DNA of 64,000 nt from Toxoplasma gondii ME49 (Eukaryota; Apicomplexa; Conoidasida; Eucoccidiorida; Sarcocystidae): assembly GCF_000006565.2 (NCBI RefSeq), contig NC_031480.1, positions 5,387,170 to 5,451,169 on the forward strand, given 5' to 3'. The translations under genes were made by a program, and so were the position numbers. Shown piece by piece: positions 44,872 to 56,237 of this stretch. The notes beneath the pieces were generated by a model. It had not been told where the DNA came from, did not search any database, and worked only from the letters and a program-made list of their open reading frames with translations. Positions within the stretch are counted from its first letter, which is position 1. Each line of letters opens with the position of its first letter.

Positions 44872-47203
44872 ATGAACTCCGGGGGAAAGTACATCCCGCC
44901 GAGCATGCGCGGCGCTGCGCAGGCGACCCAGGCGCCTCCGGGCGCCTCCGCCTCGGCTCCCGGTCCGGCCTCACCCTACGGCGCCGCAGGTCCTGCGCTC
45001 TCGGCTTCGCCAGTCTCCTCGCAGCCAGGAGTCTCTCCAGACGAAGTCTCCCCCCAGGGTGTGAGCCCCCACCAACGGCGAACCGCCGCGCAGGTCCTCG
45101 CAGGCGTCTCCGCAGGCGCCCGCCGCGCGAAGGCTTCGTATCCGCTGCGCGTTGTCGAAGTCGACAGCCTCGTCCTCATGAAGGTCCTCAAGCACTGCAA
45201 GGAGAACTATCCGACACCCGTGAACGGACAACTCCTCGGAATCGACTGCAGAGACAGACTCGAAGTCACCAACTGCTTCCCTCTCCCCCAGAAAAAGGTG
45301 AGAGAGAGAAGCCGGTCCAGAGACACGGCGCTGCAGACGCAGAAGGCCGCGGCGCGCGCCTGGACAAGAGAGCGAAGGAGCGACTTCGCAGGAGAGGGAG
45401 GAGGGGAGGCCGGCCTCGAGAGAGAGAGAGACAGGGAGAGGGCGGTCACACTGGCGCTGGGAGGCTTGAGGGATGATATGGAATCGGAGGAAGGAGCGGG
45501 GAGAGGAAGAGAAGGATCAGAGTGTTCGGATTCTCGAGGACGGCTCGCGACAGCGTCAACCGCGCGACAGGCTTTCGAGGACCGGTCTTTCCAAGGGGAG
45601 GAAAGAAGCATGCATGCACTGCAGTCGAAGTTTCCCTTTCCCTCGTCTTCTGGCTTCCACGCGTTCGCGTTTCCTCTCCCTTGTGACGGAGAGGCGCCGC
45701 CGTCACAGTCGCCCGCTCTCCGGGGGAGCTGCTGAGAGCGGGGCGCCTGAGTCGCGTCTCTTCTTTGACCGTGTGGAGCAGGAGGCCGCTGTGGTCCTGC
45801 ATGTTACGGCGCGAGCTGCAATCCGGAAGACGTACTGCTGCTCTCTCTGTCTCGCTGTGTGTGTGTGTGTGTCTGCAGGACATCATGGCGCAAGTGCAGC
45901 GCGAGAAGGGCATCAGCGAGAAGGACCTGGAAGAGCGGATCGACGAGGAATTCGACAAGTATCAAGACAAGATGGCGGAGCTTATGCATGATGTGAACGT
46001 GGATTGCTTCACTGTCGGCTGGTATCAGACGCTGTCGTTCGGAGATCTGAAGAACAAAGACATCATCGACTCGCTGGTGCTCTACCAGGAGGCCATCGAC
46101 AAGGCGATTGTGCTCGGCTTCGACCCGATGCTCAACTCGATGGCGAAGAAGGCGTTCAAAGCCTACCGCGTAAATCCCGAGTTCGTACAAAAGTACCATG
46201 AGTTCGAGCAGGACGTCTCCAAGTACAGCAAACTGCGCGCGAAGGACATCCTCATCGAGGTGAGAAACAGCGAGCTTCGGGAACAGTGGGGGAGAGAGGG
46301 AGGGGGCGTACGGTCTGAACTTCGTTGACTATTCGAATAACAACCGCCAGGGGAGACCACTGCTGCGCAGCTGCGAGTCTGATCAGGACCTCGTCCTGGG
46401 AGTCTTCCTCGAGTCCACAAAGCTGACAGCAGTGTCTGCCTCGCAGCCTCGCGCCACTGCGGGTCGCGACTGGCTCCCCGGACTCGAGGTGTATGCACAG
46501 TTGAAGTCTGGCAGCTTCCGCGGTGCATGCGTGCTCAACTGAGGCGCCGGCTTCCGTGTCAAGTCTGGGGTGTACGTACACACACCTCTGAAGCCGGGCG
46601 CCGCTCGGGGGGATGCCTGCAGACGGGCAGCGGGCGAGCGAGAGAGGGTGCTCACGGGAGGCCGTTCGTTTCTGTTTTTCGCAGGTGCCCCTCGTCGTCG
46701 TGAATCCGTTCCTAGTTGAGGCCTTCCTGATGGACTGGGCGGTGCACGATCCTCTGCAAAACCAAGCGGACTTCGACAGCTTGGAGCTCGACCAGAGCGT
46801 GTACATGGAGAAGAACTTGTCGATGCTGTCCCTGTCGCTCGAGGCCCTGGGAGACGAGCAAGACAAGCTGCAGCGGTACCAGCGTGAGTCGCTGAAGCAG
46901 CAGCAGCTGCAGAAACAACTCCTCGAGCGCCGCCGCCTGGAGAACGACCAGAGGCGTCTCCGAGGCGAGCCGCTTCTCCCTGCGGACTTGGACGGTCCTG
47001 CGTTCCGGAAGATCGACCCGCCTTCCCAGTTGAACACGCTGATGATGAGCAGCCAGGCGCAGCTCCAGTGCGAAGAGATCAACGCTGCATGCAGCGAGAC
47101 CCTCGGAAAGATGTTCCTCCTTCACTGGGGAAATCTGCGAAAGAAGCAGACGCCCGCTGGCCTCAGCGCCGCCGTCGCCGCAGCCGCCGCCGACGCGAAA
47201 TGA
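44872..47203 (+). CDS. EIF3H: Translation initiation factor eIF3 subunit h (3 exons)
   Basis: Exons 44872-45297, 45879-46259 and 46685-47203; all junctions are phase 0, giving 441 residues. The start ATG encodes [14 protein letters not shown]. The MPN domain begins about residue 82 ([19 protein letters not shown], then [21 protein letters not shown]) and continues in exon 2 with [17 protein letters not shown], the segment conserved in eIF3h. Exon 3 carries [15 protein letters not shown], a helical region with [20 protein letters not shown], the family [10 protein letters not shown] motif and the C-terminal LGKMFLLHW. The JAMM metal-binding His residues are absent, as expected for this non-catalytic MPN subunit of the 40S-bound eIF3 complex. 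An in-frame ATG at 44395 would add 159 mostly hydrophobic residues; I prefer the internal start because homologous sequence begins soon after it. Confidence 0.95.
46569..46586. repeat. GGTGTACGTACACACACC palindrome-family copy
   Basis: A member of the dispersed palindrome family with an expanded CA arm, in the second intron of eIF3h. Confidence 0.8.
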
Positions 47204-47608
47204 GAGCTGGAGAGAGAGAGAGCATGTGGCGATTCAGGCAGCGCGTCGAGCTCGAATCAGCGTTTGACGGCGCAGTCTTGGAGTGTCTGTCAAAGGCCGC
47301 GTGGAAACGCCACAGAAGCGGCGAGGAACGCGCGTTCGAGACGACGCCAGGCACTCGCGGAGGAACAGACAGGGAGGACCGGCGGGCGAGGTGTAGAGAC
47401 ACTGGAGCAAACGCGGGAGAAACGGCCGTAGTTCCGCGTCGGTTCACCTGCAGAAAAGGGTGCGAGTTCTGTTCAGAGGAGAGGGCGCGTTATGCATGCT
47501 CACTTGGCCTCAGACTGACTTGGTTTCCGTGGAACGAGTTCTCCCAAACAGACTTCGCGCGCGCCGTGGAATGAAGTCCGTGCGGCTCGTGGGTCGAGTG
47601 AAGCGCCC

Positions 47609-47622
47609 GGTGTACGTACACC
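47609..47622. repeat. Perfect palindrome GGTGTACGTACACC
   Basis: Identical to the central copy of the DDX31 intron cluster (32409-32422). It lies about 400 bp downstream of the eIF3h stop codon, probably in its 3' UTR. Confidence 0.9.
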
Positions 47623-47957
47623 TGAACTCGCAGCGCGCAGTTCCGCGCATCGAGGATTCGCCGGTGTGGCTGAGTTTTTCGCCTTTCAGAAAAACGCGTC
47701 TCTTCGCGCGCGCACCCGTCCTGGAAACGAGTGGACGTTTTTGCATCTCTGACTGTTCTCAGTTCGCCAGGACGTCAATTTGAATCACACTCACCTAGTC
47801 AAAAAGACATCCGTTCTAAACCAAATATATAAATATATGTAAATTTATATATATATATATATAATATTTATATGTAAGCAGGACGTGGACACATATGATG
47901 TCTAGCGGTCTGGAAGAGAGGCGATGGGTTCTCTAGTTCAGGCGTCCGTTTGCCGTT

Positions 47958-48186
47958 CCTCGCTGGGCTGCTTTGTCTAAGCGGAGTTTTAGACGGCTTG
48001 CGAACCGCGGCTGTGACTGCCAGGAACAGGACTGCGTCTCTCCCTCACGAGAGAAACACTCTGGTATCGGGGAAGCTGGCATTTTCTTCAGCTTTACACG
48101 CAAGCAGCTCGAATGCTGAATAAATCTTCTCGAATTCTGGCTTCCTGCCTGCCGTCCGCCACCTCGCTGGGCTGCTTTGTCTAAGC
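47958..48186. repeat. 25-nt direct repeat, copies 204 bp apart
   Basis: The 25 nt at 47958-47982, starting CCTCGCTGGGCTGC, recur unchanged at 48162-48186. The sequence between is unique. This is non-coding DNA. Confidence 0.9.
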
Positions 48187-49114
48187 TGAGGGAGGCAGCG
48201 GCCATTCTCTGTCAGACGGAAGACAGAAGATGGACATAGGACTGGAACGTCGAGGGTCGCGGGGCAGTGAGAGTAGGAGACAACAATTTCACCTTAAGGC
48301 AGTTCGAGCCAGCAAAAGCGATGAGACTCAAAGGTGCAACAGGTCGGTACGGTGAAGACCTCTTGCAGTACAGAAAAAAAACCACGAAACCTCTTGCAGG
48401 CGATAGAATCAGTTCAACTCCAGCATCTCTCTCCTTTCCAATTCTCTGTGCCCTCCAGACCGCTCTTCAGTCTCGTCCTTCTCGCTGCATTCGGGTTGGC
48501 CTCTTTTTTCTCTTGTTGTACTCGATTCCTCCTATTTCACCCTTCCTATTTTGCGTTCGCCTGTTCTGTTCTCTGGCGCGGTCTGCTGTGCTCCCGTGTC
48601 TTTCTGTCCTCCTCCTCAGCTATCATTGTTGCGGCGACTTCAACTGCGCTTGAGTCGCCACAAACTGTCTACAGATCTGCGCCGCCTCTCGTCCTTGGGT
48701 CCTTCTTTTTCTTTCTTTTCACGACGGCTTTGCGGCCACCCTCACATTCGCTTCCGCCGGCTAAACGCGAACCGTCTCACTCAGGCGGCAAACGCCCTTC
48801 TTCATCTTGTTGACAGAAGTCTTTCATCTACTGCACCAGTAAACTGAGTGTGGAGACGCCGAACCGTCGTGGATTCTCACGGACGAGCCTCGACACTTGC
48901 GCAGTCTAACGAGTCATCAGCCGCATGCGACCGTGCACTGAAGACGCGTTGTCGCGTCGTGGTTTGGAGCGTCGATTCGACATGCTTTAAACGGTTTTTC
49001 CAAACGCTAGATAAACCAGGTATAAAGGCCTTCACTCGTGGAATGAGTGGAGACAGTCCTTTCAAGCAAGCGCCGAGTTTCTTCCCTTTTTTGAGCCGAG
49101 GAGACGATTCGGCC

Positions 49115-52100
49115 TCAGCGGCGGCGACTTGGGTGGGAGAAGGAAGATCGTTCTGCGCGCAGTTCGGATTTGCATGCAGGCTCCGCCACAAGCAACGCTC
49201 GCAGATGTTCAATGTCTCCTGGACTGTCTTCCCAGTTCGGATGTTCGCGCATGTACGCCAGCATCTTGAGCAGTTGCTTTCGTCTGCAGAGCAGAGCCAG
49301 AGAAAGCGAGTCACACGAAAAAATCGTCGCTTGCCTGCAGATCTCCGCGTGAGCCACTGCATCTCGAAAAAACAGGACTCGCAACCGTCTCTGTCAGAGT
49401 TTGTCTCTCCCGATTGACGTCAAAACAATGTCTCGACGATATCGACATCCAGCTCCCTGCGTATGTCGCTACCGCACTTGCGCGTCTTCAGTACATGAAG
49501 ATGTACACAAAGACTGACAAAGGTATGTAGAGCGATCCAAACTCCTGTAGATCGCCAGACAATACACGGAAAAAAACATACGAGTTTGAAACTCCAAAAC
49601 GTTTTCTAAAGACGTATTGATGCAGACGAGCAGACAACGAAGGAGACCACTGGCGGCGTTCTCTCAGGAAGCCTGAGATCGCCCACAATGACATCCGATC
49701 GCGAATCTTCAAGACTCTACCTGAAAGTGACGTCTCGCTGCGAGAACCATGGAGTCGACGGCAGCGCGTCCTCACTTGAAGACGCGAAAGGAATAACTCT
49801 GATGGTTTTCCTTTCTGCGTTCCCCGCTGACTCGTTCTGTGCTTCTCGCGAGTCTGCATGCGCCTCTCCCTTCGCAGCCGAACCCACCGGGCCGCTGCAG
49901 GCGCCTGGGGCCGCCTTCCCAGGTGCATATACACTCGAGCGACGCGTTCCACGCGGAAGCGGCGAGAAGTGATGTTTGCTCTCTGCGCGGCAAAGAAGCG
50001 CCTGGAACGCCTCCGGATGGAGGACCAGGTGCAACACAAAAGAAATGACAAACAGGCCGCAGTCGAATCCGTTCTCTTGTTGTGGAATCGCTTTAAACTG
50101 TGGCACTCCGAGTCCCCAGCAACATGGACCTGTGCAGTAGCTCGCGTCTCGCGGAGCGGCAAATCCGCACTTGGCAGCAAATTCCTGGGTGAACACAAAC
50201 AAACAACGCATGCCAGGAATCGCAAAATTCGCATGCATGTACGAGCACGCTAAACACCCATGCTTGCCCGGTTAACCTCGCACGCATGCACTGCCATTCT
50301 GTACACGCACGCATGCACTGCCACTCTATAAGCGCATGCATGCACTGCCATTCTGTACACGCACGCATGCAGTGCCATTCTCTACGCGCAGGCATGCACT
50401 GCCATTCCGTACGCGCAGGCATGCACTGCCATTCTCTACGCGCAGGCATGCACTGCCATTCTCTACGCGCAGGCATGCACTGCCATTCTGTACGCGCAGG
50501 CATGCACTGCCATTCTGTACGCGCAGGCATGCAGTGCCATTCTGTACGCGCAGGCATGCAGTGCCATTCTGTACGCGCATGCATGCATTGCCCTTCAAAT
50601 GCTCGGAAAAGAGGCGCCAGAAAAGGCCTACATTCTTTAGGAAGTTTTTGACTTGCTCGCCTTGGTCTCGACCGAAGAGACGCGCACGGCGGCTGACGCG
50701 CAGCGAATCGAGGTGAATGAGCAGAGCCTTTGGAGCTCCGTCAGGCAGCGGCAGAGTGCATGCAAGGTCGTTTGTTTCTCTGTTTGTCTGATGTTCTTCC
50801 TTGCACTTTGTGTGCTGTTCGTTTTCTCGCTTTGTCGCTTGTTGTTCTCCCTTCGTCTCCTTGGTCATCCCAAGGACTTCGTTTCCTCCCTCTCCAGCAG
50901 CTCCCGTCCTCCGCAGCTTCTTCAAGGATCTGACGCCGGAACTTCCTGGGCGACATGCGCAACGGAAAAAGACAAATGCGACCCACCGAGTGCACAAATA
51001 GTGGAACCGCAATTTCCTGGAACTGATTTCGACCAAATTGTAGAAGCGGACGACGAACCAATGCACCGAGCAACGTGGAACGCCCAGACAGAACGGAAGG
51101 TAGCCTCGCGAAAAATCCCCGGTTTCTACGGCTCTCTCTATACACCGACGAAGCCGCACGAACGCCCCGCTTCTCGCTCGAGCTTTACCGAGGATGGTGG
51201 CGGTCTCTCCCGCGCCGGCGTCGCCTGTTGGAGGCCTCCGGAAGGTCGCCGTCTCCAGGAAGCCGTTGTTCGCGTCGTCTCCTCGAAGGCGCCGCTTCAG
51301 AATTCCGCAAAGAACGGACGTTCGAGCTCCGGAGCTTTCCGCGTCTTCCTCCGTTGCGCTCGTCAAGCCGCCAGACCGTCCCCAAAAGCTCCCTGCCACA
51401 CACGGGCCTTTCACTCCGCACCCGACGCCGGGTCGCCCTGTCTCTCGACTCCCAAACGGAGACAGAGGGCGAGGAGACAGAAGGCGAGGAGACAGAGGCT
51501 TTCCGAGGAAGGGTGTGGCTCCTCCCTTCCGCGTGAGAGGATGAATGGGGGAGAACGGATTGAGAATCACCCCCAGAGACCAGTGCATGTTGTCATGGTT
51601 CACAGGCATGAAGACGACGCGCTTGAGCGGCAGAGGCACCGCTTCGTTCTTCAGCCACCGTGTGTGGTGCTTGTGGGCGCCTTGGTAGTCGCTCCCAAAC
51701 TTGGACAAAGAGGGCAGAAAAAACGAGTTGAAAATGTAAAACTCCGACCGCTGCTGCGCCGTCATCACCTGTTGGGAGGCGTGAGAAACGCACAAAAAAA
51801 ACAATTCCAAAGGGCCGTTCTTGAGACGCATCGGCGAGTGGAAAGGGCACCACTGGAGAGAAGAACAGGCTCGTGTGAAGAAGTCCGGAGAGACAGAGAA
51901 GGGAGGGGAAAAGGCTGCAAACGCTGAAGAGTGCACTGCGTCAGTCTGACAGAGAGTGGGGAGACAGAAGGAGAGTTGACTGTAGCTGTTAGCGACGCAG
52001 AATCCAAGGACAACCTCAATGTTGTCCTCGTGACTTCTCTTCTTACCAGTGGCGACTCATTTTTGAATATTCACGAATTTTCGAATTCCGTCTCCTCCTT

Positions 52101-55100
52101 AGTAGTGTGCATGCTAACGAATCTAACAATGAAACTGAAACTTCTCAATTTGCGTCGTCTTATGTTTCTCAAATCCACGAGGGAAGCGGCAACGGGAGAG
52201 GAACATAGAAGGAGGGGCGACGCCCAAAGCGACGTCTCCCGCGGGCGACAAGGAGGTTGCGGAGTGGAATTTCAAGACAGCAACATCCGATCCAAGACAA
52301 AGAGAGAGGAGAGAGAGACGGAGAGAGCGGCAGTGAATGCGCGAGAGAAAGGCGAAGCGATAATGTGAAAGAAAGAAAGCAAGAGAGATGGAGAACGGGG
52401 GCACACAGAGAGAACGGAAGTGAAAGAGACAGAGACGAAGAGAATGAACACAGCTACATGCAAGGCAGGAACGTCACGTACATGCCGTGTGATGAAGCGA
52501 AGGAAGAAATCGAGGATCGAGTCATCGATGTCGTCGTTTCGCTTGAGACGGCGCTCAGCATCAGCGCTCAGAAGATCAGGCGAACAGGACTGTCTCTTCT
52601 GGCCTACACTCCTTTGCTCTTCAGTCCTCACTGAGAAACGTCTGCACACAGCACTTGGTCGATCTCCCTTCGGCGCCTCGGAAACGAGTTCCATTTTCTG
52701 CTCGATGACCTCCTCCACACCGCATTCTCCTCCCTCCATCTTTTCTTCTCCTCTCTCCATCTTTCCTTCTCCTCCCTCTTTCTTCTCTCCTTCTTCTCCT
52801 TCTCCCTTTTCTCCTTCTCTGTGTCCTACGGTCAAGGGACCCCGTCGCGTTTGTGCGTCTTTCCTGGAGTCTGCGTTTGTTTCTCTTTCCTCGTCCTTCG
52901 CGTCCCCACCCGTTTGTACTGCGTCGAACTCTGCCGCGAATCCGGTGTCTCCGCAGGTCGCCCGGATTTCATTTGACAGACATGCTGCCTCTCGAATTCG
53001 TTCTACGTCTTCCTCGTCCCTACAGCCACCGGCTTCGCCTCCCACTGCTTCCATCCAGCCTTCTCGCTGCAACCGTCGTCTTTTCTCTTCCTTCACATTG
53101 TCGAGACTTTCGCCTGCACCTTTCTCCTTCAGGTCGCAAGCAGCGTCTCGCACAGGACCCTCGCCCTCTCTGGCCGCTGTCTCCAAACAGAGACTGTCTC
53201 CTTTTGTGGGGTCGCCCGTCGCCCCTGTCGCTTCCCCCCAGTCGCCTTCTGAGAGGCTCTGCAGTCTCCACAAGTGGACGACCCCCTGCAGTGACTGAGC
53301 AAAACGAAGCTGCTTGGAGACGGACGCAGCCGAGCGCAAGAGAGACAGGAGATAAGAGGCGAAAACGTCTTCGTCATCAGTCCAAGCTTTTTTCTGTATT
53401 TCCCCCGACACCTCCTTAGATGCCCACCCTTCGCGATCAGTTGTAAGAAAAAGGTTTCCTCTCCTCGGCTCCCCAGAGAGCGTTTCAACGCTTTTTTCTC
53501 GCGTTTGCATGCAGAGGGCCTCGACCTCTCCATCGTCTCGCACCTCCCAGGCCTCTGACACCCCGCAGGACTCCCCTGTCTCCTCGGGGTGGCTCCGGCG
53601 AGGCCCGCCGCGCCCCACAAAGAAAGGAGACACTTTCTGGACGAAGCAGTGCTCCTCGACGAGGGCGAGGCCGCCGCTGGCCTTGCTAAAACATTCTGAG
53701 TCCTGAAAGTCAGTGGACCTGGACCTAAAGAGGACAACTCTTTCTTGTTCGGAACTTAGCTTTCTGGTCTGTCGCATCGGGCTGACACATGCAGGCGGTA
53801 TGGACGCAACTGTCTTATCTTCCTTCACCCAGTCTTGCAGAATCCGCCACAGCGCATTCCAAGCTTTGCACACAGACTTGTCAAATTGTTCTCGACTTAA
53901 TCTCGTTTCTGTTTCCCGTCTGTCTTCGACTCCATGCAGCGCCCGCGTGTCTCTGTCGCTACTTTGCAAAGGCGATCCTTTAACAGGCGAACCGTTTTTT
54001 TCTTCCTTTCTCTGTCTGTTCATTTTCTCTCTCTTCCTCTCCTTGGTTCCTCTCCTGTTCTCTTCGTTCTCTGCTGCTGTGTTCTTCCGCCATTCTTCTT
54101 CCTTGTCCTCGACCTGTTCGCCGAGAGCGGCTTCGGCGAACCTTGAGGCCCTACCAGGTGGTGGAAAACAGACGCCCGAGACAGGTCCCTGATCTCCTAT
54201 CGCGTCGCCTGTCTCCTCGTTGTCGGATGTTTCCTGTGAGCGCCGTCGTACCCACATCGGCAGGTCCTGGAGGCGAGGCCCAAGAACAAGGATCAAAACA
54301 GATTCATCTTCTGCATCTCTCGCTTTCCGTGTCTCCTCTCTCGCCTTACGCGTCTCCTCCACTCCTCCCACTGAGACGCCCCGGGCCTCCTCCGTCGTCT
54401 GTCTGTTCACGTGGCTTCCGACCAGGCGAGTGTCTCCGAAAGACTCCTGGAGTTTCCCCCCAGTTGACGTCTGCCCGGACGCGGCTGCTTCTGGCGCCGT
54501 TTGTGTCTTGTCTCCTGTCTCTCTGGACGCCGACTGGTCCTCCGTAGGTGTTGAGGATTCTCCAGCTTCTCCCTCCGCGTTTCGCCTTTTCTCTTCATGC
54601 GCAGCGCGCCTCCCGAGGAGCTTCACACCTGCTTTCAGACGCAGCACCACCACCGCAATGTCTTCCGATTCGCAGTGCCTCGACCCGGCAAACAGCCTTT
54701 CCTGTGTTGCGGCCATCAGCATATCTTTCTCTCTCTCTCTCGGGGGACGTCTGTCTGAGCTGACAGCTGTCTGGCGTCTCGTCGGCCTCTCTAGCTCACT
54801 CGTTTGAGTTATCAGAGGCTCCCCACCACACGCTTTCCGGTCACGGAGTCCTGCGAGGAAAGGCTGCTCTGTGGCGACGTAAGGGTGACTCTCCTTCTCG
54901 CCGCTCGAGTCTGGGAGGCGTCTTCCTTCCGGCGCTGACAACGCGTTCTCTGTCGTGATGCAGAGCGTCTGAGTTTCCTCTTCGCCTTGCTCCCGTTCCC
55001 TGGAAACAGTCGAGGACCCTGCCACACCCCCTCTGGAGCGCACCGGCGCACACGCGCCATTTTGATCTCCATGATTCCGGATTTTCTGGAGTATTTCGCC

Positions 55101-56237
55101 AGCGCGGAGTTCTCCAGAGACGTCCGGGTGGACGCCGGGAGGCACAGGGTGAACTGGGTCGGCCTCAGACGCTCGACACACCTCCCGCGGTTGCTCCTCG
55201 GAAGCCTTGTCAGGCTTGCGTCCACATGCTGTCAAAGCAGGGGGCGACGCATGCGGAGAAGCTGCTGGATGGGGACGCGAAAGAAGAGCGAAGGCAGTTG
55301 AGTTGTGGCGTTGAGTTCCAGACGCCACAGACAGCGGAGACGCGGGAGGAGGCCCCGACCGTAAACTCGAGAACGCTGCCTGTGCTCCACATGCAGCGGA
55401 AGCCGCACTCTGTTTGTGAGACTCGTTGGCGCGCGAGAGTCCTTTCGGAGCCGTCCAGACAGCAGGCCAGAGAAGCGCGCGATCTTTCCCCGCGTCTCCT
55501 GGAAGCGACGGCGACCGACGGCGACACTCTGGGCCGAGTCGGGAGTCGTCATCATTCTTCGAAACACAGGAAAATGCCTGTTCATCGAAAGGCTTGTTCG
55601 CTGTTCGCACGCGAGCTGAGACGACTTGACGCAGTTCCAGAGGCTTCACTCTGGCTAAGACAGATCGTCGGACTTCCTGCGTCCCCGGGGAAGAGGCCGG
55701 AGAAACGACGGAGAAGTCCACGACGGCGAGACCGTTTTCTGAAATCTCCAAAGTCACGAGAGACTGCATGCGACCCCCAAGTTCGCCACTGTGAAGTCCG
55801 CACCAAGGCGCAGAAAGCCACGGGCGCTCAAGATGCGCGAGGGGCGAAGGCGGCCCAGAGACCGCGCAAATCGACTTCTGAGACATCGGCGTCTTCCCCA
55901 TGGCAACAAGAGACAGATCCTTCCACGGATGGTGACCTGATCTCTCACTTGACGTCTCTCTCGAAGGTCCGCTTGACCTCTCGCTTGGACAGTCACTTGA
56001 GTTCGCGCTCGACGTTTTTCTTGCAGTGTCTCCTGCGTACGTCTCGCCGGACTCGAGTCCCGAGGCCGACGGAAAGTCGAGGCGGGCGGCGAGCGAAGCC
56101 TCTGTGCGGCGGCGAGGTACATGCGTGGAAGCGAAGTTCCGACAGAGAACTCCATCTGTCGCAGATGCACAGAGAAGAAGGAAATGCCGAGGTTCTCCTC
56201 TCGTGGCTGCGCCGCCCTTCCCTGCCTCCCCCATCAT
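49115..56237 (-). CDS. SUMO-specific protease, Ulp/SENP family (C48), 5 exons identified
   Basis: Minus-strand exons 56237-52482, 51768-51189, 50735-50632, 50184-49721 and 49283-49115, phases matching, give 1,690 residues. The catalytic domain starts at the end of exon 1 (DDSILDFFLRFITRH) and continues in exon 2 with EFYIFNSFFLPSLSK, then MPVNHDNMHWSLGV (catalytic His about 1318), exon 3 with ALLIHLDSL (Asp about 1455) and exon 4 with IPQQENGFDCGLFV (Gln about 1516, Cys about 1522). About 125 residues separate His from Asp, far more than in SENP1, as in the Ulp2/SENP6/7 branch. The enzyme removes SUMO or trims SUMO chains. The first 1,230 residues are mostly low complexity, with two beta-like patches (SLVTLEISENGLAVVDF and ESVLILVLGPRLQDLPMW). 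The N-terminus is uncertain: upstream frames at about 56500-56880 contain protein-like stretches that may be further 5' exons. Confidence 0.92.
50284..50600. repeat. Intronic minisatellite, 27-nt unit, about 11.5 copies, each with GCATGC
   Basis: Units of the form GCATGCACTGCCATTCTGTA + CGCGCAG run from 50284 to about 50600 in exact 27-nt register. The array lies in the intron between the Asp-bearing and Cys-bearing exons of the SUMO protease (50185-50631). Since 27 is divisible by three and the unit lacks stops in some frames, both strands stay open through it. Confidence 0.95.

Larger units (their letters stand above)
47204..49114. other. Convergent intergenic region, eIF3h and SUMO protease 3' flanks
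   Basis: Non-coding flank of two convergent genes. It holds a perfect palindrome copy (47609-47622), a TA-rich tract (47824-47872) and a 25-nt sequence present twice (47958-47982 and 48162-48186). Confidence 0.5.

Noticed and set aside
50284..50600. Regular 27-nt repeats considered as a CRISPR array
   Set aside because: The units abut with no unique spacers, and the array is in an intron of a eukaryotic gene. It is a minisatellite.
50653..51927. Plus-strand open frame of 424 codons
   Set aside because: It is antisense to exons 2 and 3 of the SUMO protease and the intron between them, whose catalytic motifs fix the real strand.
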